A stretch of 64,000 bases of DNA, taken from contig JAHYIO010000005.1 in assembly GCA_020543525.1 (NCBI GenBank), forward strand, positions 434,001 to 498,000, written 5' to 3'. Source of the DNA: Coriolopsis trogii. Taxonomy: Eukaryota; Basidiomycota; Agaricomycetes; Polyporales; Polyporaceae. Made by a program: the position numbers and the translations under genes. How positions within the stretch are numbered: the first letter of the stretch is position 1; the number at the start of each line of letters is the position of its first letter. The notes under the pieces were generated by a model that worked only from the letters and a program-made list of their open reading frames with translations, made no database searches and was not told the DNA's origin. This document shows, piece by piece, positions 49,892-59,156 of this stretch.

Positions 49892-50696
49892 TTAAATGCC
49901 CCAGCCGAACACGACAGCGAGGACGGCAGCGCCCAGGAACTGTACACCAGCCTGCACGCTAGCCCCCGAGATGGCTCCGTTCGGCGTTGCAGACTCCGTA
50001 GGGTGCGTGCCGGCGATACCAGTCGCACGACTCACAGTAGTCGACGCGCCCTGTGCGATGATTGTGAGCGAAATTCGCATCGGCAGAGGAGCTATAGAGC
50101 GTTGCCTGCAGTACATACCTCGGTGCCACCTGCGTTCGCAGAAGATACGGCAGTGGGGACGGGATGGGTGACCGTCGGGGCCACGGGGGGAACGATTGCA
50201 GACGTCGCAATCGGAAGACCAGGACCAGCTGGGTCATTGGGGCCAGCCGGATCGTTTGGGCCAGCCGGGTCGTTTGGGTTGGTCGGGTCCATAGGGTCCG
50301 TTGGATCATTGGGGTAATTTGGGTCATTCGGGTTGACTGGATCAGTCGGGTTGGTGGGGTCAGTCGGGTCGGTCGGGTCAGTGGGTTCCGTCGGGTCGGT
50401 CGGATCCACATCTGTGGCGATAGGCTGGGGAGCGTTGGGGTCTACTGGCGTGGGTAGGACATCCGCGCGCTGGTCTGCTCGAGGCACAGAGTTTGTGCTC
50501 AGCTCACAACAAACAATGTCGGGCAGTCAGCGTACCCATGTCTGTAGCTGCGGCTTGTTGCCGTCCGATATGTGCCGAGAGGACACCTAGAAAATGAGAT
50601 GAGTTTGAGCACCGCACAGGAAATGCATCCTAGCCTATATGCCTTACCTTGAGAACAGAGGAGAGCGAGACTGACAATGGCGGCTCGGACACGCAT
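49892..50696 (-). CDS. GPI-anchored protein with DPT/NDP repeats, 4 exons
   Basis: Exons (minus): 50696-50648 (49 nt, signal peptide MRVRAAIVSLALLCSQ), 50586-50536 (51 nt), 50474-50119, 50050-49892; 204 residues. Exon 3 codes a Pro-rich stalk of three-residue DPT/EPT/NPT units followed by NDPAGP units. The last exon (TESATPNGAISGAS then FLGAAVLAVVFGWGI) is a GPI signal closely resembling that of the 45580 gene. Acidic Asp-Pro repeats make an extended, negatively charged spacer. The shared first exon and tail show common descent with 43475 and 45580. A TATAAA lies at 50788-50783, about 90 nt before the ATG. Confidence 0.78.
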
Positions 50697-51467
50697 AGTG
50701 ATCAAGTGTGAATGTGGTTGACGATGACACTGAGGGACGAGACAGCCGCACTGCAGGGCAGAAGGCAGGGTCTTACAAGGTCTTTATACTGCACGAAGAG
50801 GTATTATGGCGCAGCTCAACACCCGAGATTCGGATGCCAGCATTCCTACCTGTGGCAGGGAACAGAAAGAGCAGGGTACCTTGATGGAAGCAAATGGCCC
50901 TCTAGCAAGCAGGATACAGCCGGCGGGGAGTTTGTCGAGCTTGTACATGCACTTGCCTCCTGAGGAGTGAATGTCCAATTGATATGGCCTACTATACTGA
51001 ACTGAAAGATCCTAAAGAGGTTGTGTGGACCATACTTGCAGGTGCTGCTCGTGATGTGCCTGCGAGAATGGAAGGCTGTTAGTACGAGCATAGACGCATT
51101 ACCTTTCGCACTAAGCCCTACTCGAGATATATTGCGTAAAGCAGTCTGTGAACACTGAAACATATTGAGTAGCTTAGATCGGAATGTTGCGCTATGAGAC
51201 TTGGATGTCTCCGAGTCGGTCAACTGCCACTATCGAGCAATTCAAACCGACAGTGGACAACATGAAGGGTGACAGGAGAGTCTGTACATTTCTTGCACAC
51301 GTGTTCAGCGGGGGCGAAGATGCGTTGAGACGGGGACGTACTGTTGTTAACACCGGTATGGAGCCTGTTCGGAAGTCGTTCGACATCTTGTTCCCAGATC
51401 CGCTCCGAACTTGTGCGAACATTCAGTGAAGTTATGCACCGAGGGGAGAAGATACTGCATATGCTGA
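50697..51467. other. intergenic
   Basis: 770 nt. The left part is the promoter of the DPT-repeat gene; the rest has no recognised content. Confidence 0.4.
50783..50788 (-). promoter_or_regulatory. TATA box
   Basis: TATAAA on the minus strand, about 90 nt before the ATG at 50696. Confidence 0.55.
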
Positions 51468-51738
51468 TACTGTACTATTTCGACCTAATGTTCAGGGGGG
51501 GGGACGCGTGACACGCATGAACTACTGGGCGGAAAGTTCAGACCCCCCGGTGACGCCGTGACACGGCGTAATGTTCCGTTCAAGACCCCTCCTCGCCCGC
51601 CAAAAAGTGCCTTAGCGCCCGTTTAGCGCCGTGACGAATCCTGGCCAGGAAGTTCAGATGGGATTGTGATGTGTGACACCCCATGTTCAGAGGGGTACGT
51701 GACGCGTGATGCGAACTTCAGGTCGAAATAGTACAGTA
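51468..51738. mobile_element. MITE-like element, TA-flanked terminal inverted repeats
   Basis: TACTGTACTATTTCGACCT at the left end is matched exactly, in reverse complement, by AGGTCGAAATAGTACAGTA at the right end (51720-51738). Similarity continues with mismatches for ~9 more bases. Reading the outer TA as target-site duplication, the element is CTGTACT...AGTACAG inserted at TA, as for Tc1/mariner and pogo-type transposons. It is 271 bp including both TAs and has no ORF, so it is non-autonomous. Subterminal direct repeats around GTTCAGNGGG...GACGCGTGA occur near both ends (51491-51520 and 51684-51716). Confidence 0.8.
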
Positions 51739-51739
51739 C

Positions 51740-52304
51740 CTCGTAAAACCCATTCGCACGCCAGTCTCGTATGTGAGTTATTGGTAACATATCTCAGTAT
51801 GTTGCTCAGCATGTCTACCACCATGCCATGTAGTCACCCATGTTCCCTGGATCCAGAAAATGCTTTATCACCGCCCTGCCCAACGATTACGCTGACGACA
51901 GGAAAAAAGTCGAACTTAAGTCTTCGCCTTGCTGCCGTATGTCGGAAGTGGCGTCAAATCTTGCCTAACGGCTTCCGTGGCGAAGCATCAGGCTCAGTAA
52001 AAAACACATATCGAGTGGCTACGGTTCGCATTCAAGCAATCGCGTCCGTTACTCCTCGACATCGATCTCACTGACTCCAAAGGACTCGAACGCTATTGGG
52101 AGGACCTATTCTGGAACGTCAAGCGCCAGAAGGATGATCCCAGTCGACATCTTCGCTCTCGAAGAACCCAAGGTACTACCTGCCGTGGAACGTCACTACC
52201 GTGCTGCATTCTCGGGGCTTGTGCCAGATTTTCACGTCCGGATTTACGGCAGCGCATTGGCGGCGGACAAGGAAGAGATGTTGAAGAATCTCACCTTCGA
52301 GTAG
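51740..52304 (+). pseudogene. F-box gene fragment
   Basis: Two frames carry F-box-type pieces: SLRLAAVCRKWRQIL (~51927-51971), then in another frame WLRFAFKQSRPLLLDIDLTD and GLERYWEDLFWNVKRQ (~52014-52135). The later piece is the region after the F-box in basidiomycete F-box proteins. The usual leucine-rich C-terminal half is missing and the reading frame changes twice, ending at a TAG around 52302. The MITE sits directly upstream. The tail end and its 3' flank resemble sequence after 62560. Confidence 0.6.
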
Positions 52305-52769
52305 ATACATGCGCTGTCTTTCTAGCTCTGCTAATGTGATGTCAATTGCTATGGCTCAAACGGCTGCGCTCCGAAACGATTTGTGACGGTGTGATGTACT
52401 CAAGTATCTGAAGATGAGTACTTACAAGCCGCGTGAGGATTGCCTGCAGTAGTATTGTTCTCAACACTATATCTCGACGAACTCGAGGTGAACGAACACG
52501 ATGACAAGAGAACTGGAGACAGGTGGTCACGCGATGGAGATACCTTTAATGGTCCGGTTTCGCTCGCTCGCCCAAATGTACAAGTGCTTGCGCGACGGGT
52601 CTAAACTTGAATGCGACATACAGGACCAGCATGAGACGCGACTTGAGACTCCTCTCGGTGACAAGAATGCTGGTCTTGATGTGAAATCGCTAAGGGAACA
52701 ACCACTTGTACAACCCTCCGTGAAATAAGCACACGCGCGTTACAATACATTGGCGGTCAGAAGGAGCCA
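52305..52769. other. 3' flank shared with the 62.6-62.9 kb copy
   Basis: About 465 nt with visible similarity to 62600-62930 (shared blocks such as GAGCAGGTGGTCGCGCGAT-like sequence and CAAGTATCTGAAGATGAG-like sequence with point changes). It is non-coding. Confidence 0.55.
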
Positions 52770-53640
52770 TCACTGGCCCTTCATGATACTCGCTATCCTT
52801 GCGTCCTGAACATGCTTCCGCAAGCTCGCAATGCCGGGGAACCCCAGGATCAGCGTAGTGAGCACATACTGGGCCTAGGTGACGCTCAAAGACGTCAGCT
52901 ACATGGGCTACACAGGAAAATAGCGCATATACGCACCCCCACGACAAATCCTGTGCCGTGCTTCCTACACAGGTGGAGGACGTAGAGCGACTCCAAGCTA
53001 TGCGCGACGATAAGCAGGCCCCAGCTGTACGTGAGAGCCCACGGCGGGAGATAGGACAGAAGGACGATAGCAGGCGTGAAGAACGATCCATACGGGGAGG
53101 AGACCAACTTGGTCGCGAGGGTCGTGTAGACGAGGAAGGTAATAGCGAGGCCAGTGATCTTCCACCTCGAGTCCAGCGTGAACGTGTCCACGCGTGGAGC
53201 CCGGACCTGCGTCCGACGACCCTCTCAGTCGCGACCATGTGGAGCTCAATGTCAACGGAAAATAGAACGGAGACGCACCATGCCAAGTTCCTCCTCCGCC
53301 TCGCCCTTCATGTTGATCAGTCTCGGCTTCACCTCCTCGTATCCGGCAAGCGGAGGGTCAAACTCGATCCGGATGTCCTTCGTCGTCGTACTACCCTTGA
53401 CCTGGTAGGTGAGGTTCATGCCCTGTAGTTCCGGTCATGCATTCAGCCCGACGCACGTCGCAGCGAATGACAGGATTCCGAAGCATGTACGCGCACCTTG
53501 GTGTCAATCCCCGTCATCTTCGCACTGGTGACCTGCTCGGAGACTTTGCCCCAGTATCGCACATACGAGACGAGCGTGTCGGGGTGGTTGGACATGTACA
53601 TGCACAGAAAGCCAGACTTGTCAGCGACGGGGTCTGTCAT
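52770..53640 (-). CDS. DUF2470 membrane protein, 4 exons
   Basis: Exons (minus): 53640-53497, 53422-53279, 53206-52937, 52868-52770; 218 residues. The N-terminus is a DUF2470 domain: MTDPVADKSGFLCMYMSNHPDTL, YVRYWGKVSE, AKMTGIDTKGMNLTYQVKG, then DIRIEFDPPLAGYEEVKPRL. The C-terminal half has three hydrophobic helices (ITGLAITFLVYTTLATKLV, FFTPAIVLLSYLPPWALTY, WGLLIVAHSLESLYVLHLC and a last YVLTTLILGFPG). This two-part layout is common in fungal DUF2470 proteins of unknown function; in plants and bacteria DUF2470 accompanies haem-oxygenase-like and HugZ-type folds. All splice phases agree and there is no lesion, so this is the intact copy of a duplicated pair. Confidence 0.85.
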
Positions 53641-53995
53641 CTTGGCTGTAGACTGTCTGGGGTCGAACTGTGTGTGCTCGCGCTGCCTGGCAGGAGTATA
53701 AATGCGGTGTGGGTGAGAAGTATATACGTGGAAGCCGGCGGGGACGGCCTGAGGACACGAACGTCTCAGAGTCTGGCAGTGGCACGGTAAACGCAGCCGG
53801 CTCAGCGCGTACTGGTAGAATTCCCATGCCCACGTGGCTACCTCAGAGTATGCAAGCTGCAACACATTGCAAGCTCGTTCTGTATTATATGTATTACTAT
53901 ATGCATGTTCGCGACAATATGAGTGAATAAATATCATACATTCCGGCCACATTTGAGTTCTCGTTGGGATATACGACATATCTCATAAGAATACT
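53641..53995. other. DUF2470 gene promoter
   Basis: About 355 nt upstream of the DUF2470 ATG. AT-rich from 53880 on. No separate feature. Confidence 0.4.
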
Positions 53996-54235
53996 ATGCG
54001 AGGTGCTCGCCTCCGGTCTCTCACTTTCACGGCTATGGAGTCTATTGCGTCGAAGCGCATCAGCCGGCTCCAGTCTTTGCGCGACTGTCTGCGTGCGCGA
54101 GAGCGTCTCGGGGCGCCGAAGCTCGAGTCGATGATCTTCCCGTGGCGATTATTGGAGGCGGGAGACGAGGGCCAGGACGTGCGCGAGTTGTTCCGGGACA
54201 TGCGTCGTCTTGTGGGAGAAGTTAGCCTGGTATAG
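53996..54235 (+). pseudogene. possible 3' fragment of an F-box/LRR gene
   Basis: One 79-codon frame (LRSLTFTAMESIAS, RISRLQSLRDCLRARERLGAPKLESMIFP) resembles the C-terminal end of fungal F-box proteins. No start or upstream part is present. The assignment is weak. Confidence 0.3.
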
Positions 54236-54899
54236 TTTGACTCTTCTTGTATGCTTGACCCTCAATAATTCTATCCGGAGTCTACCTCTAGCTATGTGTA
54301 TACCTGTATGAACAGCAGCTACCTTGTATGCGCAAGACATGGTTGGTCTACAACGTATAATCTCTCCCCGTGAACAGTTTCGTGAGTTCCATGAAGGGGG
54401 GCCTCATATTTCTCCAACTCTCCCATGCCTCGCTCATAGGTCCATTGCGCGGTCTAGCGAGCAGGACCAACCGGGAGGGTAAGAGTTGAAACGTTGACGG
54501 TAGAGGTGACGTGACAAGTGGCGTGACTCGGGACGCCGTAACTCGGAGACCGCTGGGGACGCGCCGGAGGGACCCAGAGGCGAGCAACAGGGGTTTCGAC
54601 GGGTTTCGGTAGCAGAGAGGCACGTTCGGACGGCGATGGCAGACCGAGGCTGTCTAGGAGGATCATGAAGCCATGGAGCAACTTGAAGAAAGACTCCCGC
54701 AATGGTAGATGTCGTCGTACATGAAGGAGATTGAGAGCCTCTGCTCTCCTGTTATCGACAAGGCAGCGCCCGACGCATGAACGGAGTCCTTATCGATGTA
54801 CCACCAGCTGCACTTTGGAGCATGGTGTGTGAGTGTACCGTGAGCGATGTGAGCGAAGAATCAGCCAGGGTATGACGAAGCTCACATTCGCTGTACACG

Positions 54900-55140
54900 A
54901 GGGCCATGTCACGGAACGTCGGCATGTCTTGGACGAGCTGCATAGTTGCCTGCATCGGAGAGAGCAAAGACGGATCAAGGAGCACTCACCCTTTCGAGCT
55001 CAACCTCGCACTCGCCACCTCCGGCTTTCTTCCACTTCTTGCCCTCCTGCCACATGCTGCAGGGCTTCTAGGACAAAGAAATCCACGTCTGGGTAGTCGC
55101 CTCTTGCGAGGGCCTCGTTCAATGTCTTCACTGCTTCAGA
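54900..55140 (-). pseudogene. fragment of an unknown spliced gene, frameshifted
   Basis: Minus strand: EAVKTLNEALARGDYPDVD continues to FFVLEALQ. After a one-base frame change it reads MWQEGKKWKKAGGGECEVE, followed by a GTGAGT...GCAG intron (~55000-54950) and MQLVQDMPTFRDMALVYSE, ending at another donor. The protein-like composition and intact splice sites show that it comes from a real gene, but no start or stop is present. I do not recognise the family. Confidence 0.5.
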
Positions 55141-55149
55141 ATACTAGCG

Positions 55150-55455
55150 TATAAGCTCCCTACATACGTCTCTTCGACCATTTGACGACGCAGGCAGCGA
55201 GAAACTTGACGATGATGTCCTCGGTGATGGTGAGTCACGACGAGCGGACGGCGTGCCGACCCCAGTTCTTCTCGGAGAGGATAATGAGGGCCTTCTCAAC
55301 CCCACGCTTCTGCGACTGAACATCAGTGACAAAGCAGGGGAGAATGACGCCACGTACGAAGGGCATACCGTCGATTTCGATCTCGTCCTGAATAGTGCGG
55401 CCCTCCTTGACGGTGATGACGGTCGTGGACGACAAGCGAAAGGACGGCCGCGAGG
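55150..55455 (-). pseudogene. fragment of a mitochondrial HSP60-type chaperonin
   Basis: Minus strand TVITVKEGRTIQDEIEIDGM, then GVILPCFVTDVQSQK and ALIILSEKNW, line up with the chaperonin segment VKEGRTxxDELEITEGMxFDRG, ISPYFVTDxKxQK and LILLSEKK. A stop (TGA, ~55232) and degraded TITEDIIVKFLAACVVKW (cf. IAEDxxGEALAACVVNK) follow. Only ~95 of ~570 residues are present, with substitutions at otherwise fixed positions (SPY to LPC). It is a non-functional piece. Upstream sequence is unrelated. Confidence 0.75.
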
Positions 55456-56150
55456 AGGGCGATGAGGACACTTGAATTGGCATGGAGGGGACGACTCAGA
55501 TATGTACCTACGAGAGCGTGATTGGATGGGTTGTGCGAGCGTGAGGGCGAGGGCATGTGGAAGATCCTGCGCGAGTCGTTCAGAGAGAGGCAGAGCAGAG
55601 AGTCCGAGAGAGCAGCGCGCGCGGGACGCGATGACGTCGGTGGCCGTAGGAGGTCGCGGTATCCTCCAAGTGAGGTCCATTCTCTCGGACAATGTGCTTG
55701 CACAGTTGAATTGAGTTCAGAGCTTGCCTCAGGTTGCAGACGGAGCTGGCTCGCTGTCGCCCTCTGTCGGACGCGGGTTGTGTTTCCAGTCCGAGAGACA
55801 ATCGCGCGGTATAGTGAATGGGATGCGTTTGACAGTAAGCGAGATGGGTACTGTTCACAGCCCGTGTTTCCGCCGTCCCCGAGCGTGACGCGTACTGTCT
55901 TGATGTCTAGGTCTACTTGCGCTAGCCACTGCTGCGTATTCCACGCTACTGGCTATTCCCAGCCGTGAGATGGGCCATATCCAGCTTGTTCCCCTCCCGC
56001 CGTGTGCATCATGCGCGTGTCAGAGTGCAAAGTGAGTTGGACCCACGCGCGCCATCCTAGTACTCCTACCTATCGCCCTCGTGGTGGTCGTCTCCGTCGT
56101 TATCACCTTCCGGTGTCAGCATGATCTTCAGAGTGCTTGTAATTGTTGCA
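55456..56150. other. unassigned, probably more gene debris
   Basis: A minus-strand stretch at ~55850-55960 reads AWNTQQWLAQVDLDIKT then VRVTLGDGGNTG, protein-like but unidentified. The remainder shows nothing. Confidence 0.35.
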
Positions 56151-56159
56151 TAGAGTCAA

Positions 56160-56406
56160 AGCGGCAAGGATGGAGCGCCCAAATAAAATGGCCCAGAGCG
56201 AGTCTCTCGGGACGAACAACCTCTCCGTCGAGGAGGTTGCAGCCCGTCCCACGGAGCTCGCAAAGATGCACGACCGTGCTGTGGCCCAGGCAAAGCCTCA
56301 TATCGCGAGGATCCAGAGCGAAATGTACCGCAGACTCAAGAAGAAAAAGCGCACGCACCTGGTAAAAAAAGCTTGTGGAGGGAGAAAACGACGATATGGA
56401 CGATGA
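56160..56406 (+). pseudogene. fragment resembling UTP14 (U3 snoRNP protein)
   Basis: The frame NNLSVEEVAARPTELAKM, then AQAKPHIARIQSEMYRRLKKKKR, matches the UTP14 core EEVAARRAELxKMRELMFRxExKAKRVAKIKSKTYRRLKKK. The residues that make UTP14 recognisable (KxKRxxKIKSKxYRR) are partly changed, and only ~70 of ~900 residues are present with a stop at 56404. UTP14 acts in the small-subunit processome and activates the Dhr1 helicase; this piece cannot. Confidence 0.65.
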
Positions 56407-56662
56407 AGAGGCGAAGAGCGTGAGGGAAACAGGCGGAGAGTGAGAGGGGCGCCGTGGACAAAGGTCATGTGACCGTGTTGTGTCAAACATGCCCTGGCCC
56501 AGACTGAGACAGTCGACCTGGTAAGATCTAGTAGATCTTGCCAAGCTCATACCGTCGTCCCACCGTCATTGCAGGTGAGTTCATTCTCTTTTCTCATTAT
56601 CTAGATTGTGTAGCGCGTCGAGGATTGACTTTGTAACTTGTGGCTTTGACCGCCTACATACA

Positions 56663-57750
56663 ATGACATGGGAACCCGTTAGAGAACCTGCATTCGCTCC
56701 CCGCACGCGCACCTACGCAGTTATTCGCATCGACCCTGTATTGACGGTGGAGTACCTGAACGACACGATAGCGTTGGAAGAAGCAAAACAATTGTCTCCC
56801 AAGAAATATCTGGTCTGCGTAGACCATGTTTGCTGACTTCCATTGTCACTAATCGTCTGCTGACTGACCGATACGCTATTCTGTCCAGCCGGCACGTCTC
56901 CCATGGCCCGGAGCCCCATACTTTGAATATGTCGTCAATCCTATCGCTCCAACACTGCGTACGCAAGATCCAGAGCTGTGTTACACTGCCGACATGTTTA
57001 TTCCCATCTACCCCAATACCTCGCAACCTGCCGGGCGCGCACCTGTCCTTACCGACCCCGTCTTCCCATTCTCAAACTGTTACCACTGGCTTGATTGTGA
57101 GTTCAAATCAAGATTAAATCCAAGAGGGAACCCGAAAAGAATCAGTATGCCAATACGGTATTCGTACAGCGAGATGCTTGGCATGCCAAAACGCATGCAT
57201 TTGGCGAGGACGCAACGCGCGTTGCGCAAGCATTCGCGGAACGTCGCGGACCTCCTGCCCAGTCCAGTGTTCCCGCCCCGGACAACGACGAGGAAGAAGA
57301 GCGCTCGTCTACTACTCCTCTATGCGACCCCTCGCTCCTTCCCGAAGACCCGCTGTTCGAGCTTCGGCCAGCCGTCGACTTCTGGTTCGAGCTTACCGAA
57401 CATCTCACAGAGGATACCATACCGAGCCCCGAAGAGCTACGCGCGGAGTGCGCGGCCATCCTCTCGTGAGTTCTGACTCACACGACGATACCATGCCCCA
57501 CTGATCTGTGCAATCTTTTAGAATTATTAAGGCCGCTCTGGAGAGGCATCCACCGACGACGGATGCTCCATCTGGAACAGATGTCAGAAATGAGGTGACC
57601 TCACGTCGAAACTCATTCACTAGTTGGTATGAGGAACTGCACGGTGTGGAGAAGGGGAACGAGGAGGCCGCGTTGCAAACAGGCGGATGTTGTGCTGATT
57701 GGCGCAGTAGGGACGCTTCCGCTGCCGTCCTTCAGGAACCTCCGCCGTAG
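56663..57750 (+). CDS. hypothetical protein, 4 exons
   Basis: Exons: 56663-56818, 56889-57096, about 57127-57465, 57522-57750. It reads MTWEPVREPAFAPRTRTY, PWPGAPYFEYVVNPIAPTLR, DPVFPFSNCYHWLD, then NQYANTVFVQRDAWHAKTH, a Glu-rich segment, PAVDFWFELTEHLTEDTIPSP, and a charged C-terminal exon IIKAALERHPPT. Composition and conserved aromatic blocks say it is a real protein, probably a polypore-specific family. The join of exons 2 and 3 is not clean: GTGAGT at 57097 would give an intron of only ~30 nt, so either a frameshift has occurred or an unusual donor is used. It has no known domain. It may be a recently broken gene. Confidence 0.5.
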
Positions 57751-58100
57751 CCGGGAAGCATAACAGCGACAAAGACACGGACATTGCAGAAGTTCCGCAT
57801 GCACATTCGTCACTGGTGGTGTATGTAGTCTGGGTCCGTCGCATGCGCTACTGAATGTCAGCTGGCGCACCAGTATCGTGGGTGAGAGCGAGCTCCATAC
57901 TGTACTGGGAAATCAAGCCTGAGGAGAAAACTCGGCGCCTGGATAACATGCCTTGCCCATTGGTACAGCTCATGTCATTCAAGGCTGACCGGATAGTGGA
58001 GTATCTCGAGGGCAGCCAGCAGATATACGAACATATGTTGCGGATGCTGGACGAGCGGGCTCGGTTCGGTTGCAGGCTGCGACGGACGTCGAAAGCTGAG

Positions 58101-58118
58101 AAGACGTCTGTGATAGTG
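58101..58118 (+). repeat. left target-site duplication of the LINE
   Basis: AAGACGTCTGTGATAGTG, identical to 58729-58746. Confidence 0.9.
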
Positions 58119-58728
58119 TTCAAGTCGAGGGACGGCTGTGCGAGGCTGACTTCAACTGAGGACCTCTGGACGATCCTGATGTCTGAAACAGCTCACCTGA
58201 TTTGGAAGCTCCGCTGCGAACGGGTCATTCGTAACGATGGCAACGAATTCTCTGTAAATGAGGTGACGAACCGGTGGTTCTCGACGATAAATGCGCGGCT
58301 GACCTTGGATAGGAGGACAGCCTCCTTTGCGAAGGACAAGAAGGCGCTGCAACCGGGAGATGTGGAAAGGATCTGGCTCCCGGTGATTGCCGACTGTGCC
58401 AATCTGCCCCCAAAATGGGTGGTGGATAGCGGGGTTTTAGTGGGTATTAAGAGAGGTCGATGACACGGCTTACCACCTAGTGGTGAGACGTGGAAGACTT
58501 GACCTCTCTCGAGTCCCACACTCAGTGCGTAAACGCATTTCCTCGTGGTAGATCGTGGCACGGTTTTTGTGACCTTTGTCCTCTTCTTACCTGGGTATGG
58601 TCGGGGCTCGTTCCTGACTGTCTCCTTTTGGCGCGCCGGTTGGCTCTCGTCAACCAGAGACGGACGACATGCCCCTTTGGGGACCAATTCGTCTCAGGCA
58701 TGGTGCCCTACCAAAAAAAAAAAAAAAA
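58119..58728 (+). mobile_element. 5'-truncated LINE (non-LTR retrotransposon) with poly-A and TSD
   Basis: The element codes the very C-terminus of a LINE ORF2 (LWTILMSETAHLIWKLRCER, FSVNEVTNRWFSTINARLT, ending in GVLVGIKRGR at a TGA, 58461-58463). The LIWxLRCERVI motif after RNase H is typical of fungal LINEs. About 250 nt of 3' UTR and 18 A residues (58713-58730) follow. An 18-bp direct repeat AAGACGTCTGTGATAGTG flanks it (58101-58118 and 58729-58746; the first two A are ambiguous with the tail). This is the signature of target-primed reverse transcription. The perfect duplication and uninterrupted tail suggest a young insertion. Confidence 0.9.
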
Positions 58729-58746
58729 AAGACGTCTGTGATAGTG
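58729..58746 (+). repeat. right target-site duplication of the LINE
   Basis: Same 18 bases as 58101-58118, directly after the poly-A. Confidence 0.9.
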
Positions 58747-58959
58747 GTGACTGTGCCACGCTCCGAGTCGTCTTGCCCGAGTGCCCTGTATTCAGACAAT
58801 CAGGATGTCACCCGCATACATGTGTTGAGATACTGAGTTTTGATCACAATATACCTGTTGCTAGTAGCCGCATCCTGAATCCAGGGAAAAAAAAAACATG
58901 CCTGGCAGCCTTCGTGCAGGACGCCGCCGGCGCAGTGTGGCTAGCTCTGGTCATACGCG

Positions 58960-59105
58960 ATGTTTCTGACAATATGACGACGAATCTATCGAACTGGGGA
59001 TTACAAGTCCAGAACGTCCACAAGGATAGGTAACGCACTCGTAATAACTGAGGTCTAGTACCGGTAGCGAGTCGATTAGTCTGGGACACACCATGAACCG
59101 AGTGC
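58960..59105. repeat. dispersed repeat, copy A
   Basis: The stretch TAACGCACTCGT...GGTAGCG...GTAGTCTG-like...GAGCCGAGTGCACAAAG (59032-59105) recurs with point changes at 63860-63942; the preceding ~70 nt are also weakly similar (both contain TGACAATATG). Non-coding. Confidence 0.7.
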
Positions 59106-59156
59106 ACAAAGGTCGAGCCAGAAAAGCATCCATGGCGCTCGCAAAGCGCTCCTGAT

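Larger units (their letters stand above)
57855..58836 (+). pseudogene. ORF split by a LINE insertion
   Basis: A plus-strand frame (LVQLMSFKADRIVEYLEG, MLRMLDERARFGCRLRR) runs to 58118. Leaving out the insertion and one copy of the target-site duplication, the same frame continues from 58747 (VTVPRSESSCPS) to a TGA at 58834-58836. The identity is unknown; it could be non-coding DNA that happens to be open. Confidence 0.4.

Noticed and set aside
58886..58896. Second A-run as a further LINE tail
   Set aside because: Only ten A residues, with no LINE coding sequence before it and no duplication around it.
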